This document shows positions 1-10,722 of a stretch of DNA of 64,000 nucleotides, piece after piece; the first letter of the stretch is position 1, and each line of letters starts with the position of its first letter. A program made the translations under genes and the position numbers. The notes under the pieces are model-generated. The model worked only from the letters and a program-made list of their open reading frames with translations, was not told the origin of the DNA and did not search any database. The DNA is from Euglena gracilis. Its lineage: Eukaryota > Euglenida > Euglenophyceae > Euglenales. The stretch is from NCBI GenBank assembly GCA_039621445.1, contig CP154955.1, positions 29,023,471-29,087,470 on the forward strand, read 5' to 3'.

Positions 1-396
1 GGGGATTATCCCACTGAAATTGAAATTAAAACCGTTTAACAGTCACGGGTTACCCTACGTGACGAAATCGTGAATCGTTCACGGGTGCCCATGGGGGTAC
101 CCGTGAACGGGGGGTAGATCTGGCCTGGGGGGAGGGGTAGTGGGCCGACCCTAGGGTAGGCACACGGTCGCCAAAGGTCGCCAAAGGTCGCCCAAGGTGG
201 CGTCCGGGAGACCCACCTAGTGGGCCGACCCTAGGGTCGCCGGCTTAGGGTTGACTTAGGGTCGTGGGCCGACCCTAGGGTCGACTTAGGGTCGGCCCAC
301 CCCACGACCTCCCCCCCCCCGTTCCAGGATCTGGCCTGGGGGGGGGGGGTAGTGGGCCGACCCTAGGGTCGGCCCACGGTCGCCAAAGGTCGCCAA
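1..396. repeat. Palindromic CCCTAGGG/GTCGGCCCAC repeat block
   Basis: Several copies of a self-complementary module (GTGGGCCGACCCTAGGGTCG type) are separated by G or C runs and by a short repeat, GGTCGCCAAA. Positions 60-110 also hold a GTTCACGGGT/ACCCGTGAAC palindrome that recurs near 6,360-6,410. The same modules return at 3,150-3,460, so the tandem array between them is bracketed by one repeat family. No gene is seen. Confidence 0.7.
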
Positions 397-3050
397 GTGA
401 GCCACAAAAACAACTTAGCCCCCAAATATGTTGCCAACATAGAAGGGAATTTGTTATTTCGGGGCCCTGGGTGGGTAACACAAGGGATTTTGTTATTTAG
501 GGGCCCTCGAACAGTTGGGCAACAAAAGGGATTTGCCCCCCAAATCAGGTTACACAAGGGTTTTGCCCCCCAAAACGGGTGGGTAACGCAAGGGATTTTG
601 TTATTTAGGGGCCCTCGAACAGTTGGGCAACAAAAGGGATTTGTCCACCAAAACGGGTGGGTAACACAAGGGATTTTGTTATTTTGGGGCTCTCGAACAG
701 TTGGGCAACAAAAGGGATTTGCCCCCCAAATCCCTTGGGTTAACACAATGGATTTGCCCCCCAAAACGGGTGGGTAACGCAAGGGATTTTGTTATTTAGG
801 GGCCCTCGAACAGTTGGGCAACAAAAGGGATTTGCCCCCCAAATCCCTTGGGTTACACAAAGGATTTGCCCCCCAAAACGGGTGGGTACCACCTCCCCCC
901 CCCTAATTGACCCCCCCCCCTAATTGACCAAACGCCCCAGGGAGAATTTTTTCAACCCCCCCTCTAATTGACTGCCCGGGGGGGATTCCGTGCCGAAGCA
1001 CCCCCTAATTGACGGTACCCCCCCCCCTAGGGTCGGCCCACGGTCGCCAAAGGTCGCCAATTGAGCCACAAAAACAACTTAGCCCCCAAGTATGTTGCCA
1101 ACATAGAAGGGAATTTGTTATTTCGGGGCCCTGGGTGGGTAACACAAGGGATTTTGTTATTTAGGGGCCCTCGAACAGTTGGGCAACAAAAGGGATTTGC
1201 CCCCCAAGTCAGGTTACACAAGGGTTTTGCCCCCCAAAACGGGTGGGTAACGCAAGGGATTTTGTTATTTAGGGGCCCTCGAACAGTTGGGCAACAAAAG
1301 GGATTTGTCCACCAAAACGGGTGGGTAACACAAGGGATTTTGTTATTTTGGGGCTCTCGAACAGTTGGGCAACAAAAGGGATTTGCCCCCCAAATCCCTT
1401 GGGTTACACAATGGATTTGCCCCCCAAAACGGGTGGGTAACACAAGGGATTTTATTATTTAGGGGCCCTCGAACAGTTGGGCAACAAAAAGGGATTTGCC
1501 CCCCAAATCCCTTGGGTTACACAAGGGATTTGCCCCCCAAAACGGGTGGGTAACGCAAGGGATTTTATTATTTAGGGGCCCTCGAACAGTTGGGCAACAA
1601 AAAGGGATTTGTCCACCAAAACGGGTGGGTAACACAAGGGATTTTGTTATTTTGGGGCTCTCGAACAGTTGGGCAACAAAAGGGATTTGCCCCCCAAATC
1701 CCTTGGGTTAACACAATGGATTTGCCCCCCAAAACGGGTGGGTAACACAAGGGATTTTGTTATTTTGGGGCCCTCGAACAATTGGGCAACAAAAAGGGAT
1801 TTGCCCCCCAAATCCCTTGGGTTACACAAGGGATTTGCCCCCCAAAACGGGTGGGTAACGCAAGGGATTTTATTATTTAGGGGCCCTCGAACAGTTGGGC
1901 AACAAAAAGGGATTTGCCCCCCAAATCCCTTGGGTTACACAAAAGATTTGCCCCCCAAAACGGGTGGGTACCACCTGCCCCCCCCCTAATTGACCCCCCC
2001 CTAATTGACCAAACGCCCCAGGGAGAATTTTTTCAACCCCCCCCTCTAATTGACTGCCCGGGGGGGATTCCGTGCCGAAGCACCTCCTAATTGACGGTAC
2101 CCCCCCCCCAAATTGACCAACCCCCTCCCTAATTGAACCCCCCCCCCTAATTGACCAAAAGGGGGGGTCCCGTGGAGAGGTCCCACGGTCAATTAGGGGG
2201 GGGGGGAGGTGGTAACACAAGGGATTTTTAGGGGCCCTCGAACAGTTGGGCAACAAAAAGGGATTTGCCCCCCAAATCAGTTGGGTAACACAAGGGATTT
2301 GCCCCCCAAAGCGGGTGGGTAACACAGGGGATTTTGTTATTTTGGGGCCCTCGTACAGTTGGGCAACAAAAAGGGATTTGCCCCCCAAATCAGTTGGGTT
2401 ACACAAGGGTTTTGCCCCCCAAAACGGGTGGGTAACACAAGGGATTTTGTTATTTAGGGGCCCTCGAACAGTTGGGCAACAAAAAGGGATTTGCCCCCCA
2501 AATCAGTTGGGTTACACAAGGGATTTGCTCCCCAAAACGGGTGGGTAACACAGGGGATTTTGTTATTTTGGGGCCCTCGAACAGTTGGGCAACACAAGGG
2601 ATTTGTCCACCAAAACGGGTGGGTAACACAAGGGATTTTGTTACTTAGGGGCCTCGAACAGCTGGGCAACAAAAAGGGATTTGCCCCCCAAATCAGTTGG
2701 GTTACACAAGGGATTTGCCCCCCAAAATGGGTGGGTAACACAAGGGATTTTGTTATTTAGGGGACCTCGAACAGTTGGGCAACAAAAGGGATTTGCCCCC
2801 CAAATCAGTTGGGTTACACAAGGGATTTGCTCCCCAAAACGGGTGGGTAACACAAGGGATTTTGTTATTTTGGGGCCCTCGAACAGTTGGGCAACACAAG
2901 GGATTTGCCCCCCAAATCAGTTGGGTAACACAAGGGATTTGCCCCCCAAAGCGGGTGGGTAACACAAGGGATTTTGTTATTTAGGGGCCCTCGAACAGTT
3001 GGGCAACAAAAGGGATTTGCCCCCCAAATCAGTTGGGTTACACAAGGCCC
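397..3050. repeat. Tandem array of 78-113 bp units
   Basis: The unit carries GGGTGGGTAACACAAGGG, TTATTTAGGGGCCCTCGAAC and TTTGCCCCCCAAA. Unit starts near 493, 601, 679 and 792 give spacings of 108, 78 and 113 bp, so short and long units alternate. Segments 363-780 and 1,027-1,443 are nearly identical, showing a larger-scale duplication. C-rich spacers with repeated CCCTAATTGAC interrupt the array at about 890-1,020 and 1,970-2,210. Units lack stop codons in some frames on both strands, which creates long spurious ORFs. Satellite-like; no function seen. Confidence 0.85.
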
Positions 3051-3149
3051 CGCCTATGCCAATGTGATCCACAAAAACAACTTAGCCCCCAAGAAAGTTG
3101 CCAACGTGTTCCAAAAATTTCCTTTTTTTTTGAAGGGGGGGGGAGGCCG

Positions 3150-3600
3150 TGGGGTGGACCGACCCTAAGTCGACCCTAGGGTGGCAGGTGGGGGGATGTC
3201 GTGGAGTGGGCCGACCCTAAGTCGACCCTAGGGTGGTAGGGGGGGGGGAGGTCGTGGAGTGGGCCGACCCTAAGTCGAACCTAGGGTGGTAGGGGTGGGC
3301 GAGGTCGTGGAGTGGGCCGACCCTAGGGTCGGCCCACTAGGGTTTCTAGGGTCGCCACCCACTCCACAGCCTGGGGGGGGAGGTCGACCATAGCGACCTT
3401 TGGCGACCTTTGGCGACCGTGGGCCGACCCTAGGGTCGGCCCACTACCCACCCGCCCCCCCCCCCCAGGCCAGATCCGGGAGCCCCGGCGCAAGGCGGTA
3501 GACTGGGGGGGGGGGTAGTGGGTAGTCGGCCGACTAGTCGGCCGACTACCCAATTGGTCGGCCGACTAGGCCTGGTCGGTAGCTAGTCGGCGAGACAGGG
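3150..3600. repeat. CCCTAGGG palindromic repeat block, second copy
   Basis: At least three direct copies of a segment with GTGGGCCGACCCTAAGTCGA and a G run are followed by the GGTCGCCAAAGGTCGCC motif in reverse orientation (about 3,390-3,420). This mirrors 170-400. From 3,510 the motif changes to repeated GTCGGCCGACTA, the terminal module of the next element. Confidence 0.65.
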
Positions 3601-3604
3601 GGGG

Positions 3605-4325
3605 GGGGTAGTGGGTAGTCGGCCAACTAGTCGGCCGACTACCCACTCTAATGTACTAACGGGTCAAAACCGCCGACTTTTAAGCCCCCCCCATGAACAA
3701 AATCCAATGCAAACTAGTCGGTGGCTAGTCGGCGGTCATAAAAATGGTCTGTGGCGGGCCCAAATCACCCGGAAATGGTCCGGATGGGTCCAAATAAGTG
3801 TCTTACGCCTAAATAAACACCCCCAGATGGAAATCTTTGGTCAGTGGGGGGTCGGTGGGCCCTTGATGGGGGTCCGGAGGGGTAAAAAACCAATGATGAA
3901 ACAGGGATTACATGAAAATCCTTTAGAAATGCAAGCATTCTGCATCACGAGAGGCAGAAAACTCCCCCCTCCACCCCAATCCGAGCCTCAAATAACAAAA
4001 TCCCTTCTGTGTTGGCAATAGACTTGGAGGGATAAGATCTTTTTTTGTGCAAATTTTGACTTATATTGAAAATCCAATGGGGAGAGGTGTTCTTTTGTCA
4101 AAAGTGGCCCAAAATGGACATTTTCCTCCAATTTTTTTGCATATTCACCCCCGATTGGGGGGTTCTGGAGCCATTCGGGTGGGTTTTGACTGGTGTTGAG
4201 GTGATTTAGACAAAAAAATTTTCCCAGGGGGGGGCTTAAAAGTCGGCGGTTTTGACCCGTTAGTACATTAGAGTGGGTAGTCAGCTGACTAGTCGGCCGA
4301 CTACCCAATTGGTCGGCTCATTGCG
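3605..4325. mobile_element. MITE-like element with GTCGGCCGACTA ends
   Basis: The left end (3,605-3,700) has AGTCGGCCGACTACCCA, then CTCTAATGTACTAACGGGTC, AAAACCGCCGACTTTTAAGC and a C run. The right end (4,225-4,310) carries the same sequence in reverse complement: G run, GCTTAAAAGTCGGCGG, GACCCGTTAGTACATTAGAG, then the module. The terminal inverted repeats are about 95 bp and the core is about 520 bp. No convincing ORF is present, so it is probably a non-autonomous DNA element. A second pair of GTCGGCCGACTA modules lies at 3,520-3,570. Confidence 0.7.
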
Positions 4326-4479
4326 GAAAATTGGCCGTGGAACTTTTGGTGGTCGCAGTAGCGACCGGTCGCTACCACCAATATTTCGACCACCCCCCCC
4401 CCTTCAGAAAATTTTTAAGCCCCCCCCCCCAATAGGATTTTATTGCAAAACCCCCAAGTTGTACTGCAAAACGATGCTA

Positions 4480-5000
4480 CCAGGGCCAGGCGCGGATGTA
4501 ATGCCACGCGCAGTGAACAAACAGTCCTAAGGCGCCTTTGGTCGTCTAGCGGGGGGCTGCCGCCCCCACCCCCCCCCCCAGCACCCCCCCCCCCGCACCC
4601 CCCCTCCGCCCTCCAACAACAAAATCCCCTCTGGGGGGGTAACCGACCCAGGGCCATGCGCGCATGTAATGCCACGCGCACCGTAAACAAAACAGTCCTA
4701 AGGCGCCTTCGGCGCCCTTGGTCGTCTAGCGGGGGGGGGGGCTGCCGCCCCCCCCCCCCCCCCGCACCCCCCCCCCCGCCCTCCAATAACAAAATCCCTT
4801 CCGGGGGGTAACCGACCCAGGGCCATGCGCGCATGTAATGCCACGCGCACCGTAAACAAAACAGTCCTAAGGCGCCTTCGGCGCCCTTGGTCGTCTTGCG
4901 GGGGGGGGGGGGGGGGGTGGCCCCCCCCCCCCCCCCGCACCCCCCCTGCCCTCCAATAACAAAATCCCTTCCGGGGGTAACCGACCCAGGGCCATGCGCC
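4480..5000. repeat. Tandem repeat of about 170 bp, three copies
   Basis: Each unit runs from GGGCCATGCGCGCATGTAAT through CACGCGCACCGTAAACAAAA, AAGGCGCCTTCGGCGCC, long G and C runs and CTCCAATAACAAAATCCC. Copies start near 4,483, 4,653 and 4,823, and a partial copy starts near 4,990. The proline/glycine-rich frames across the homopolymers are not treated as coding. Confidence 0.75.
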
Positions 5001-5009
5001 GGCTCCGAG

Positions 5010-6050
5010 CGGAAAATTGGCCATGGAACTTTTGGTGGTCGTTAGCGACCGGTCGCTAGCGACCATGGTCGCTAGCGACCATGGTCGCTAGCGACCGAAT
5101 TCTGGCGACCGAATTCTGGCGACCGTTGGTGGTCGGAGCGACCGGTCGCTAGCGACCACCAATAATTCGACCACCCCCCCCTCTCAGAAGATTTTTAAGC
5201 CCCCCCCTGTGAAGGAAAAATTTCCCTCAGAGAAAAACATGAAATTTTATATCAAAAATTCCTTTTTCTGCTTTTAGGATCTTGCACGAAATCAGACAAT
5301 GTTTACGTTACTTTGTCAAGAGGGCGGTACGGGGGTCCGGGGGGGGGGGTGGGCGGCAGCGGGGGGGGGTGGCATTACCCTCACCCCCCCCTCAAAGTGG
5401 CCAAAATTTTTTGTCAAATTTGCTTTACCCCCCCTCAAAGTGGCCACTTTCGTTTGGTGCCAAAGCCCAAAAAAATTTTGGGACCCCCCCGCCCTCCAAT
5501 AACAAAATCCCTTCCGTGGGGTAACCGACCCATGGGGCCCCAAAATTTTTTTGGGCTTTGGCACCAAACGAAAATGGCCACTTTGAGGGGGGGTAAAGCA
5601 AATTTGACAAAAAATTTTGGCCACTCTGAGGGGGGGGTGAGGGTAATGCCACCCCCCCCCCCCACCCGCCCACACCCCCCCCCCCGCCCCCCCCCCACCC
5701 CCCGGACCCCCGTACCGCCCTCTTGACAAAGTAACGGAAGCATTGTCTGATTTCGTGCAAGATCCTAAAAGCAGAAAAAGGAACTTTTGATATAAAATTT
5801 CATGTTTTTCTCTAAGGGAAATTTTTCCTTCACAGGGGGGGGGGGGGGCTTAAAAATCTTCTGAGAGGGCGGGGGTCGAATTATTGGTGGTCGCTAGCGA
5901 CCGGTCGCTCCGACCACCAACGGTCGCTAGCGACCGGTCGCCAGAATTCGGTCGCTAGCGACCATGGTCGCTAGCGACCGGTCGCTGGCGACCACCAAAA
6001 GTTCCATGGCCAATTTTCCGCTCGGAGCCCAATTGGTCCGCCGACTAGTT
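5010..6050. repeat. Long inverted repeat (hairpin element)
   Basis: The outer arms are GAAAATTGGCCATGGAACTT and GGTCGCTAGCGACC repeats (5,010-5,160 and 5,885-6,035). The inner arms are the CAGAAGATTTTTAAGCCCCC stretch, GAGAAAAACATGAAATTTTA, TTGCACGAAATCAGACAATG and GAGGGCGGTACGGGGGTCC (about 5,180-5,345), mirrored at about 5,695-5,870. Innermost arms carry CAAAGTGGCC and CAAAGCCCAAAAAAATTTTG, around a short spacer near 5,500-5,535 that resembles the unit end of the preceding 170-bp tandem repeat. Arms total roughly 480 bp each. No coding potential is supported. Confidence 0.8.
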
Positions 6051-6059
6051 GGCCGACCA

Positions 6060-6250
6060 ATTAGTCGGACGACTACCATGCCCCCCCCCATATAAGACCC
6101 CCCCCCATATAAGACCCCCCCCCCCTGGCCGGCCGAAGGCCGGCCCTTTGGCCGGGACCGACCCCCCCATATAAGACCCCCCCCATATAAGACCCCCCCC
6201 CCTGGGATTTTGGCTCCCGAGGGGGGGTCTTATATGGGGGGGGGGCATGG
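6060..6250. repeat. CATATAAGACCCCC hairpin element
   Basis: Begins CCATGCCCCCCCCCATATAA and ends with its reverse complement. Inside are further CATATAAGAC copies and a GGCCGGCCGAAGGCCGGCC palindrome. A related copy at 11,598-11,732 has the same ends and the GGGATTTTGGCTCCC/GGGAGCCAAAATCC segment. The two copies lie on opposite sides of the 7.4-11.0 kb element. Spacers around it carry GTCGGCCGACTA modules. Confidence 0.7.
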
Positions 6251-6604
6251 TAGTCGGCCGACCAATTGGGTAGTCGGCCGACTAGTCGGCCGATTACCCA
6301 CTACCCCCCCCCCCAGTCTACCGTTTGGCACTGGGAGCCCCCGTGAACGATTCACTTTTCACCGGTGAAATTGTGAACCGTTCACGGGTGACCGTACCCG
6401 TGAACACTTACTTACTGTTGCGCAGATGCCTCAAATAGGCATGCAGAATCACGTACCCAAAAAACGAACAACAGTCACTCAAAGACAACCGGCAAAAACC
6501 CAAGGCTTTTTGGAAGCGCGACAAATCCTTGTGATGAGAGGGGCCATGAGGTCATTGAAGCGTGGGAACTGATTCAATGAGGGGGGGAATTGTGAACTGC
6601 CCCC

Positions 6605-6770
6605 ACACGTTTTCTTTTGATACGAAAACTGTGTCCAGAACGCCGGTTCGGGCGGTAGCCCGAACCGGCGTTCTGGAACACGGCTTCACGCCCGAACCGG
6701 CGTTCTGGACACAGTTGTTGAAACCGTGGATTAGGGGCTCTGGCTTCACGCCCGAACCGGCGTTCAAGGA
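6605..6770. repeat. CCGAACCGGCGTTCTGG inverted repeats, left member
   Basis: Four copies of CCGAACCGGCGTTC or its reverse complement; two face each other to form a perfect short hairpin at about 6,635-6,680. The string GGCTCTGGCTTCACGCCCGA at the right edge reappears as its reverse complement at about 11,320-11,345, with GAAACCGTG/CACGGTTTC beyond it. These two blocks therefore form an inverted pair around the 7.4-11.0 kb element. Confidence 0.7.
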
Positions 6771-6894
6771 ATAAAGGCCAATTTCGCCCTAAATATCCAG
6801 TTTCTGAACATTTTTGGGCATTTTTGGGATCCTTTGGGCTCATGGCCATGTCGATCGGCCGATTGAAGTTTTCATCCGTCTGATGCCAGGTTAC

Positions 6895-7400
6895 CCATCA
6901 ATCGAAAGGTTTTTTTTTCAGAATTACGATTTGGAAAATTTTTTTGGTTGGACCACCCCTAGGTTTTTTCAGAATCACGGTTGGGAAATTTTGGCTGGAC
7001 CCCCCCCAGATTTTTTCAGATTTGCAATGCCGAATTTTCGGTTGGACCCCGCTGGTTTTTTCCCCCATAATTATGGTTGGGATTTGATCCCCCCTTTTTC
7101 AGAATTCCGGTTCAGAAATTTTGGCTGGGTTTCTTCACAAACACGGTTGAAAAAAAAATTGGCTGGAGCCCCCCCTAGGGTTTTTCAGAAGTACGGTTGG
7201 GGAATTTTGGCTGGACCCCCCCCCCCGGGAATTTTTCAAAATTGTTGGGAAATGTTAATTACGGTTGGGAAAATTTGGCCCCCCTGGGTGTTTTCAAAAT
7301 TGGTTGGACCCTCCCCTGGGGTTTTCAGAATTATGGTTGGGAAATTTTAGCTAGACCCCTTGGGTTTTTTCAGAATTACGATTTTTGGACCCTTTTCGCA
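6895..7400. repeat. Degenerate tandem repeat of about 55-65 bp
   Basis: Repeated unit: TTTTTTCAGAATTACG, GGTTGGGAAATTTTGGCTGG, ACCCCCCCC. Roughly eight diverged copies run in one direction. A phenylalanine/tryptophan-rich ORF that follows the repeat is judged to be a repeat artefact. Confidence 0.65.
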
Positions 7401-7737
7401 AATTCCAAAATCCACTGTTCACCTGCCATGTTGCCCCTTGATCGGCCCCGGGCGGATGATTGGCTATGACGATCCCGGAGGTCGTACCGACCATGGTCGG
7501 CCCGACCTATGGTCGGCCCGACCATGGTCGGCCCGACCTGGCCGTTATCGACCACTGGAGGTCGGGCCGACCAGGTCGGCCCGACCTCCAATCAACCGCA
7601 TTACCCCCCCCCCTTTTTTGAAATTTAAGCCCCCCCCCTCAAAATTTGATTCTCTTAATTTGGCTGAAAATGCATAAAAACACATTGGAATGACCTCCAA
7701 ACTGGCAAAAAACGTCCCATTTTTGAAAAAATTCGAT

Positions 7738-8640
7738 TAGAGTTAGGGTTAGGGATACAGTTATGGTTAGGGTTAGGGATACAGTTAGGGTTAGGGTTAG
7801 GGAAACGGATAGGGTTAGGGCTGGGGATTAGGGTTAGGGTTAGGGATACGGTTAGGGTTAGGGCTAGGGTTAGAGTTAGGGTTAGGGATACGGTTGGAGT
7901 TAGGGTTAGGGTTAGGGTTTCGGTTAGAGTTAGAGTTAGGGTTAGGGATACGGTTAGGGATAGGGTTAGAGTTAGGGTTAGGGATACGGCTAGGGCTGGG
8001 GATTAGGGTTAGGGTTAGGGATACGGTTAGTGTTACGGTTATTGTTAGGGTTAGGGATACGGTTAGGGTTAGAGTTCGGGCCAGGGATACGGTTTGAGCT
8101 TGGGTTGGGGATACGGTTAGGGTTAGGGATGCAGTTAGGGTTCGTGTTAGGGATACGGATAGGGTTCGGGTTAGGGTTAGGGCTAGGGTTAGAGTTAGGG
8201 TTAGGGATACGGTTATGGTTTCGGTTAGGGTTAGAGTTAGGGTTAGGGATACGGTTAGGGCTGGGAATTAGGGTTAGGGTTAGGGTTAGGGATACGGTTA
8301 GGGCTGGGGATTAGGGTTAGGGTTAGGGATACGGCCAGTGTTACGGTTATTGTTAGGGTTAGGGATACGGTTAGGGTTAGGGTTCGGCAGGGATACGGTT
8401 TGAGTCTGGGTTGGGGATACGGTTAGGGTTAGGGATGCAGTTAGGGTTAGGGTTAGGGATACGGATAGGGTTCGGGTTAGGTTTAGGGTTAGGGATACGG
8501 TTAGGGTTAGGGATACGGTTAGGGCTGGGGATTAGGGTTAGGGTTAGGGTTAGGGTTAGGGTTAGGGCTAGGGTTAGAGTTAGGGTTAGGGATACGGTTA
8601 GGGCTGGAGATTTGGGTTAGGGTTAGGGATACGGTTAGGT
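7738..8640 (+). repeat. Degenerate telomere-like TTAGGG array with ATACGG
   Basis: About 900 bp of GTTAGGGTTAGGG interrupted at irregular intervals by GGGATACGGTTAGGG, so a 12-mer TTAGGGATACGG recurs many times. Larger segments also repeat; for example GGGCTGGGGATTAGGG occurs several times. It lies inside a larger element rather than at a sequence end and is diverged, so it is interstitial rather than a working telomere. The TTAGGG unit is shared by animals, fungi and many protists, so it does not identify the organism. Confidence 0.85.
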
Positions 8641-9255
8641 TATTTTGGGCGTGGGGGGGTCCGGGGGGGGGGGGGGGGGGCCGCCCCCCCCCCCCCCCCC
8701 CGGAGGAGGCCGTAGGCCGACTAAGTTAGCACAAAGGGAGTTTGTTGGGGGCGCCGTTTTGGCCATCCTTGCCTTGCACACACAACAAGATTTTGTTAGG
8801 GTGCGCGTTTTGTCCACCCTTGCCTTGCACACACAAGGGGATATTGTTATTTTGGGCGGGGGGGGGGTCCGGGGGGGGCGGCAGCCCCCCCGGAGGAGGC
8901 CGTAGGCCGACTAAGTTAGCACAAAGGGAGTTTGTTGGGGGGCGCGTTTTGGCCATCCTTGCCTTGCATACACAAGGGGATATGGTTATTTTGGGCGGGG
9001 GGGGGGGGGTGGTGGCGGAAGCCCCCCCCGGAGGAGGCCGTAGGCCGACTAAGTTAGCACAAAAGGAGTTTGTTGGGGGGCGCGTTTTGGCTATGCTTGC
9101 CTTGCACACAAAAGGATTTTGTTAGGATGCGCGTTTTGTCCACCCTTGCCTTGCACACACAAGGGGATATTGTTATTTTGGGCGGTAGGGGGGGTCCGGG
9201 GGGGGTGCGGCAACCCCCCCCCGGAGGAGGCCGTAGGCCGACTAAGTTCATTAGG
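8640..9255 (-). repeat. 138-bp tandem repeat block, first copy
   Basis: Units contain GGAGGAGGCCGTAGGCCGAC, TAAGTTAGCACAAAGGGAGT, GGCGCGTTTTGGCCATCC and TTGCCTTGCACACACAAGGG, then G/C runs. The marker CGTAGGCC falls at 8,711, 8,901, 9,039 and 9,232, so spacing alternates between about 190 and 138 bp; the longer units hold an extra partial copy. The block is in opposite orientation to the array at 12,944-13,640. Confidence 0.8.
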
Positions 9256-9300
9256 GTCTCTTTCTTTAACATGGGACGTTTTTTTGCCAGTTTCTATACA

Positions 9301-9411
9301 CAAATTGTGGCTGAGCCCAGATTTCAGCCTGAAAACGTGTTCAGCCAGGGGCCCCCGAAGGGGGCCCCTGAACACGTTTTCAGGCTGAAATCTGGGCTCA
9401 GCCACAATTTG
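9301..9411. repeat. Near-perfect 52-bp-arm hairpin
   Basis: CAAATTGTGGCTGAGCCCAG at the left is mirrored by CTGGGCTCAGCCACAATTTG at the right, meeting at a GGGGCCCCC centre near 9,355. Only a three-base difference breaks the symmetry. It touches the left end of the ORF-bearing element. It contains GAAAACGTGTTCAG, a string related to that element's repeats, so it may be a small derivative of it. Confidence 0.8.
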
Positions 9412-9518
9412 TTTAAAAACGTTTTCAGAGCCCGCCAAATGCCTGCCCTGAAATTCGTGGTCATGATTCACGCAAGGGGTCAAAAACGCGAATTTGTGAA
9501 ATTCGGACCCAAAAAACG

Positions 9519-9668
9519 ATGCCCTCACTGAAAACGTGCCTGAACACAGATGCCGTCACTGAAAACGTGTCATTGCCACAAATGCCGTCACTGAAAACGT
9601 GTCCTTGCCACAGATGCCGTCACTGAAAACGTGTCATTGCCACAAATGCCGTCACTGAAAACGTGTCA
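9519..9668 (+). repeat. 32-bp tandem repeat, left of ORF
   Basis: Unit TGCCGTCACTGAAAACGTGT plus CATTGCCACAAA; TGCCGTCA recurs at 9,551, 9,583, 9,615 and 9,647, exactly 32 bp apart. The same units in the same orientation lie at 10,565-10,722. Iterated subterminal repeats of this kind are typical transposase-binding regions; that role is inferred. Confidence 0.8.
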
Positions 9669-9717
9669 CCCCCCCCCTTTTTTCTTTTTTTTTTCTTTTT
9701 CCCGCAGCCCTGCCAAT

Positions 9718-10410
9718 ATGGCTAAACGCACGGCAAACTTTGTGAATGGTCTTTTGCCACCTCCCCCTAGGACGGAACTGTTCCTGGCTGCTCTTGCGGT
9801 ATACCAGCAAGATGCCAAGAAGCCGAAGGTTGACCCCCTTCATGGCACCTTGCTGGCACAGGGCAATACAAAGAAAAAGTCCGGCACCCTGGGTGCAGAG
9901 CTTGCTGCTGTTGCCAACTGTTTGGAGTTCGCCAAACTGTGTCAACATCGGCAAGCCTGTTATCCTGAGCTGGATGCTTTCTTTGTTGCCTGGACGGGAT
10001 GGGAGCTGGAACCCAGCCTGTTGTTCGATGAGGCGAGCGTCATCGAACAATGTGTGGCTCAACGTGAGCAGCAGTCGGGAACTTTGTTCGTTTCAGGGAA
10101 TCGTTCGGCAACCTCTTTTCAGACATACGTGAATGCCGTCGCTCGGGCATTCCGCAAAACAACCACCGAGGGAGTAGGTTTGCCCTCCTCAGAGCGCCAA
10201 TTCCTCCAGTTCAACGAGATTTTTTCGCGTTCCCTGGAGCGCGAACGCGCGCGGAAGGCAGTGTCAACGGCGGTTCGGCCTCCAGCAGACGTGTTGCAGC
10301 CTGAAGAGTTGGACCAGTTGCTGAAGGGGGTGAACTGGTCCAACGCTTATGATTTGTGGCGGCCACCAAAGTATGGCTCTTTTTTGTGTAAAGCCTGTCG
10401 TGTGCCGTGA
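9718..10410 (+). CDS. Unrecognised 230-aa ORF in the TTAA-ended element
   Basis: The start chosen is the ATG at 9,718, ten bases after a strong acceptor-like tract (pyrimidines ending CCCGCAG), so an upstream exon is possible. The protein is soluble in character: MAKRTANFV start, Lys-rich stretch at residues 40-62, Glu/Arg-rich helix-like segments at about 160-200, and a C-terminus with WRPPKYGSFLCKAC. No transmembrane segment or catalytic signature is seen. Codon use is balanced and the frame is free of repeats, unlike its surroundings, so it is probably real coding sequence. It is the only non-repeat ORF in the first 14 kb and is flanked symmetrically by 32-bp repeats and inverted ends. A transposase, a recombinase accessory protein or a captured gene would all fit; no function is assigned. 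Confidence 0.55.
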   Translation: MAKRTANFVNGLLPPPPRTELFLAALAVYQQDAKKPKVDPLHGTLLAQGNTKKKSGTLGAELAAVANCLEFAKLCQHRQACYPELDAFFVAWTGWELEPSLLFDEASVIEQCVAQREQQSGTLFVSGNRSATSFQTYVNAVARAFRKTTTEGVGLPSSERQFLQFNEIFSRSLERERARKAVSTAVRPPADVLQPEELDQLLKGVNWSNAYDLWRPPKYGSFLCKACRVP

Positions 10411-10564
10411 TTTTCGTCCCTTCCCTGTCCTTGTGCCAAGGCAACCAAGCCTTCTTGTTGTCGTGTTGTAGAGTGCCCCCGACCCGCCTCACCTGTTGAG
10501 GACCACCCGGCCTCTCAACCGCACTCCGATTTTTCATGACAGCGTTTTTTGCTTTTTACTCAGG

Positions 10565-10722
10565 GTTGCCACAAATGCCCTCATTGAAAACGTGTCATTG
10601 CCACAAATGCCGTCACTGAAAACGTGTCCTTGCCACAGATGCCGTCACTGAAAACGTGTCATTGCCACAAATGCCGTCACTGAAAACGTGTCATTGCCAC
10701 AAATGCCGTCATTGAAAACGTG
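10565..10722 (+). repeat. 32-bp tandem repeat, right of ORF
   Basis: About five copies of the GCCGTCACTGAAAACGTGTC unit, in the same orientation as the left block. An acceptor-like CTTTTTACTCAG immediately precedes the first copy. GTTCATGACCACGAATTTCA then starts the right inverted end of the element. Confidence 0.8.

Noticed and set aside
363-2962. Overlapping ORFs of 60-177 aa on both strands
   Set aside because: They follow the tandem unit exactly, appear on both strands and change frame with unit length; this is a repeat artefact.
4415-5760. Gly- and Pro-rich ORFs over 100 aa
   Set aside because: Generated by G and C homopolymers inside an inverted repeat; the two arms produce mirror ORFs.
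7894-8620. Leu/Arg/Gly-rich ORFs in the TTAGGG array
   Set aside because: Direct translation of the telomere-like repeat.
9519-10722. Possible CRISPR array (32-bp repeats)
   Set aside because: Units are adjacent with no variable spacers, and the context is eukaryotic.
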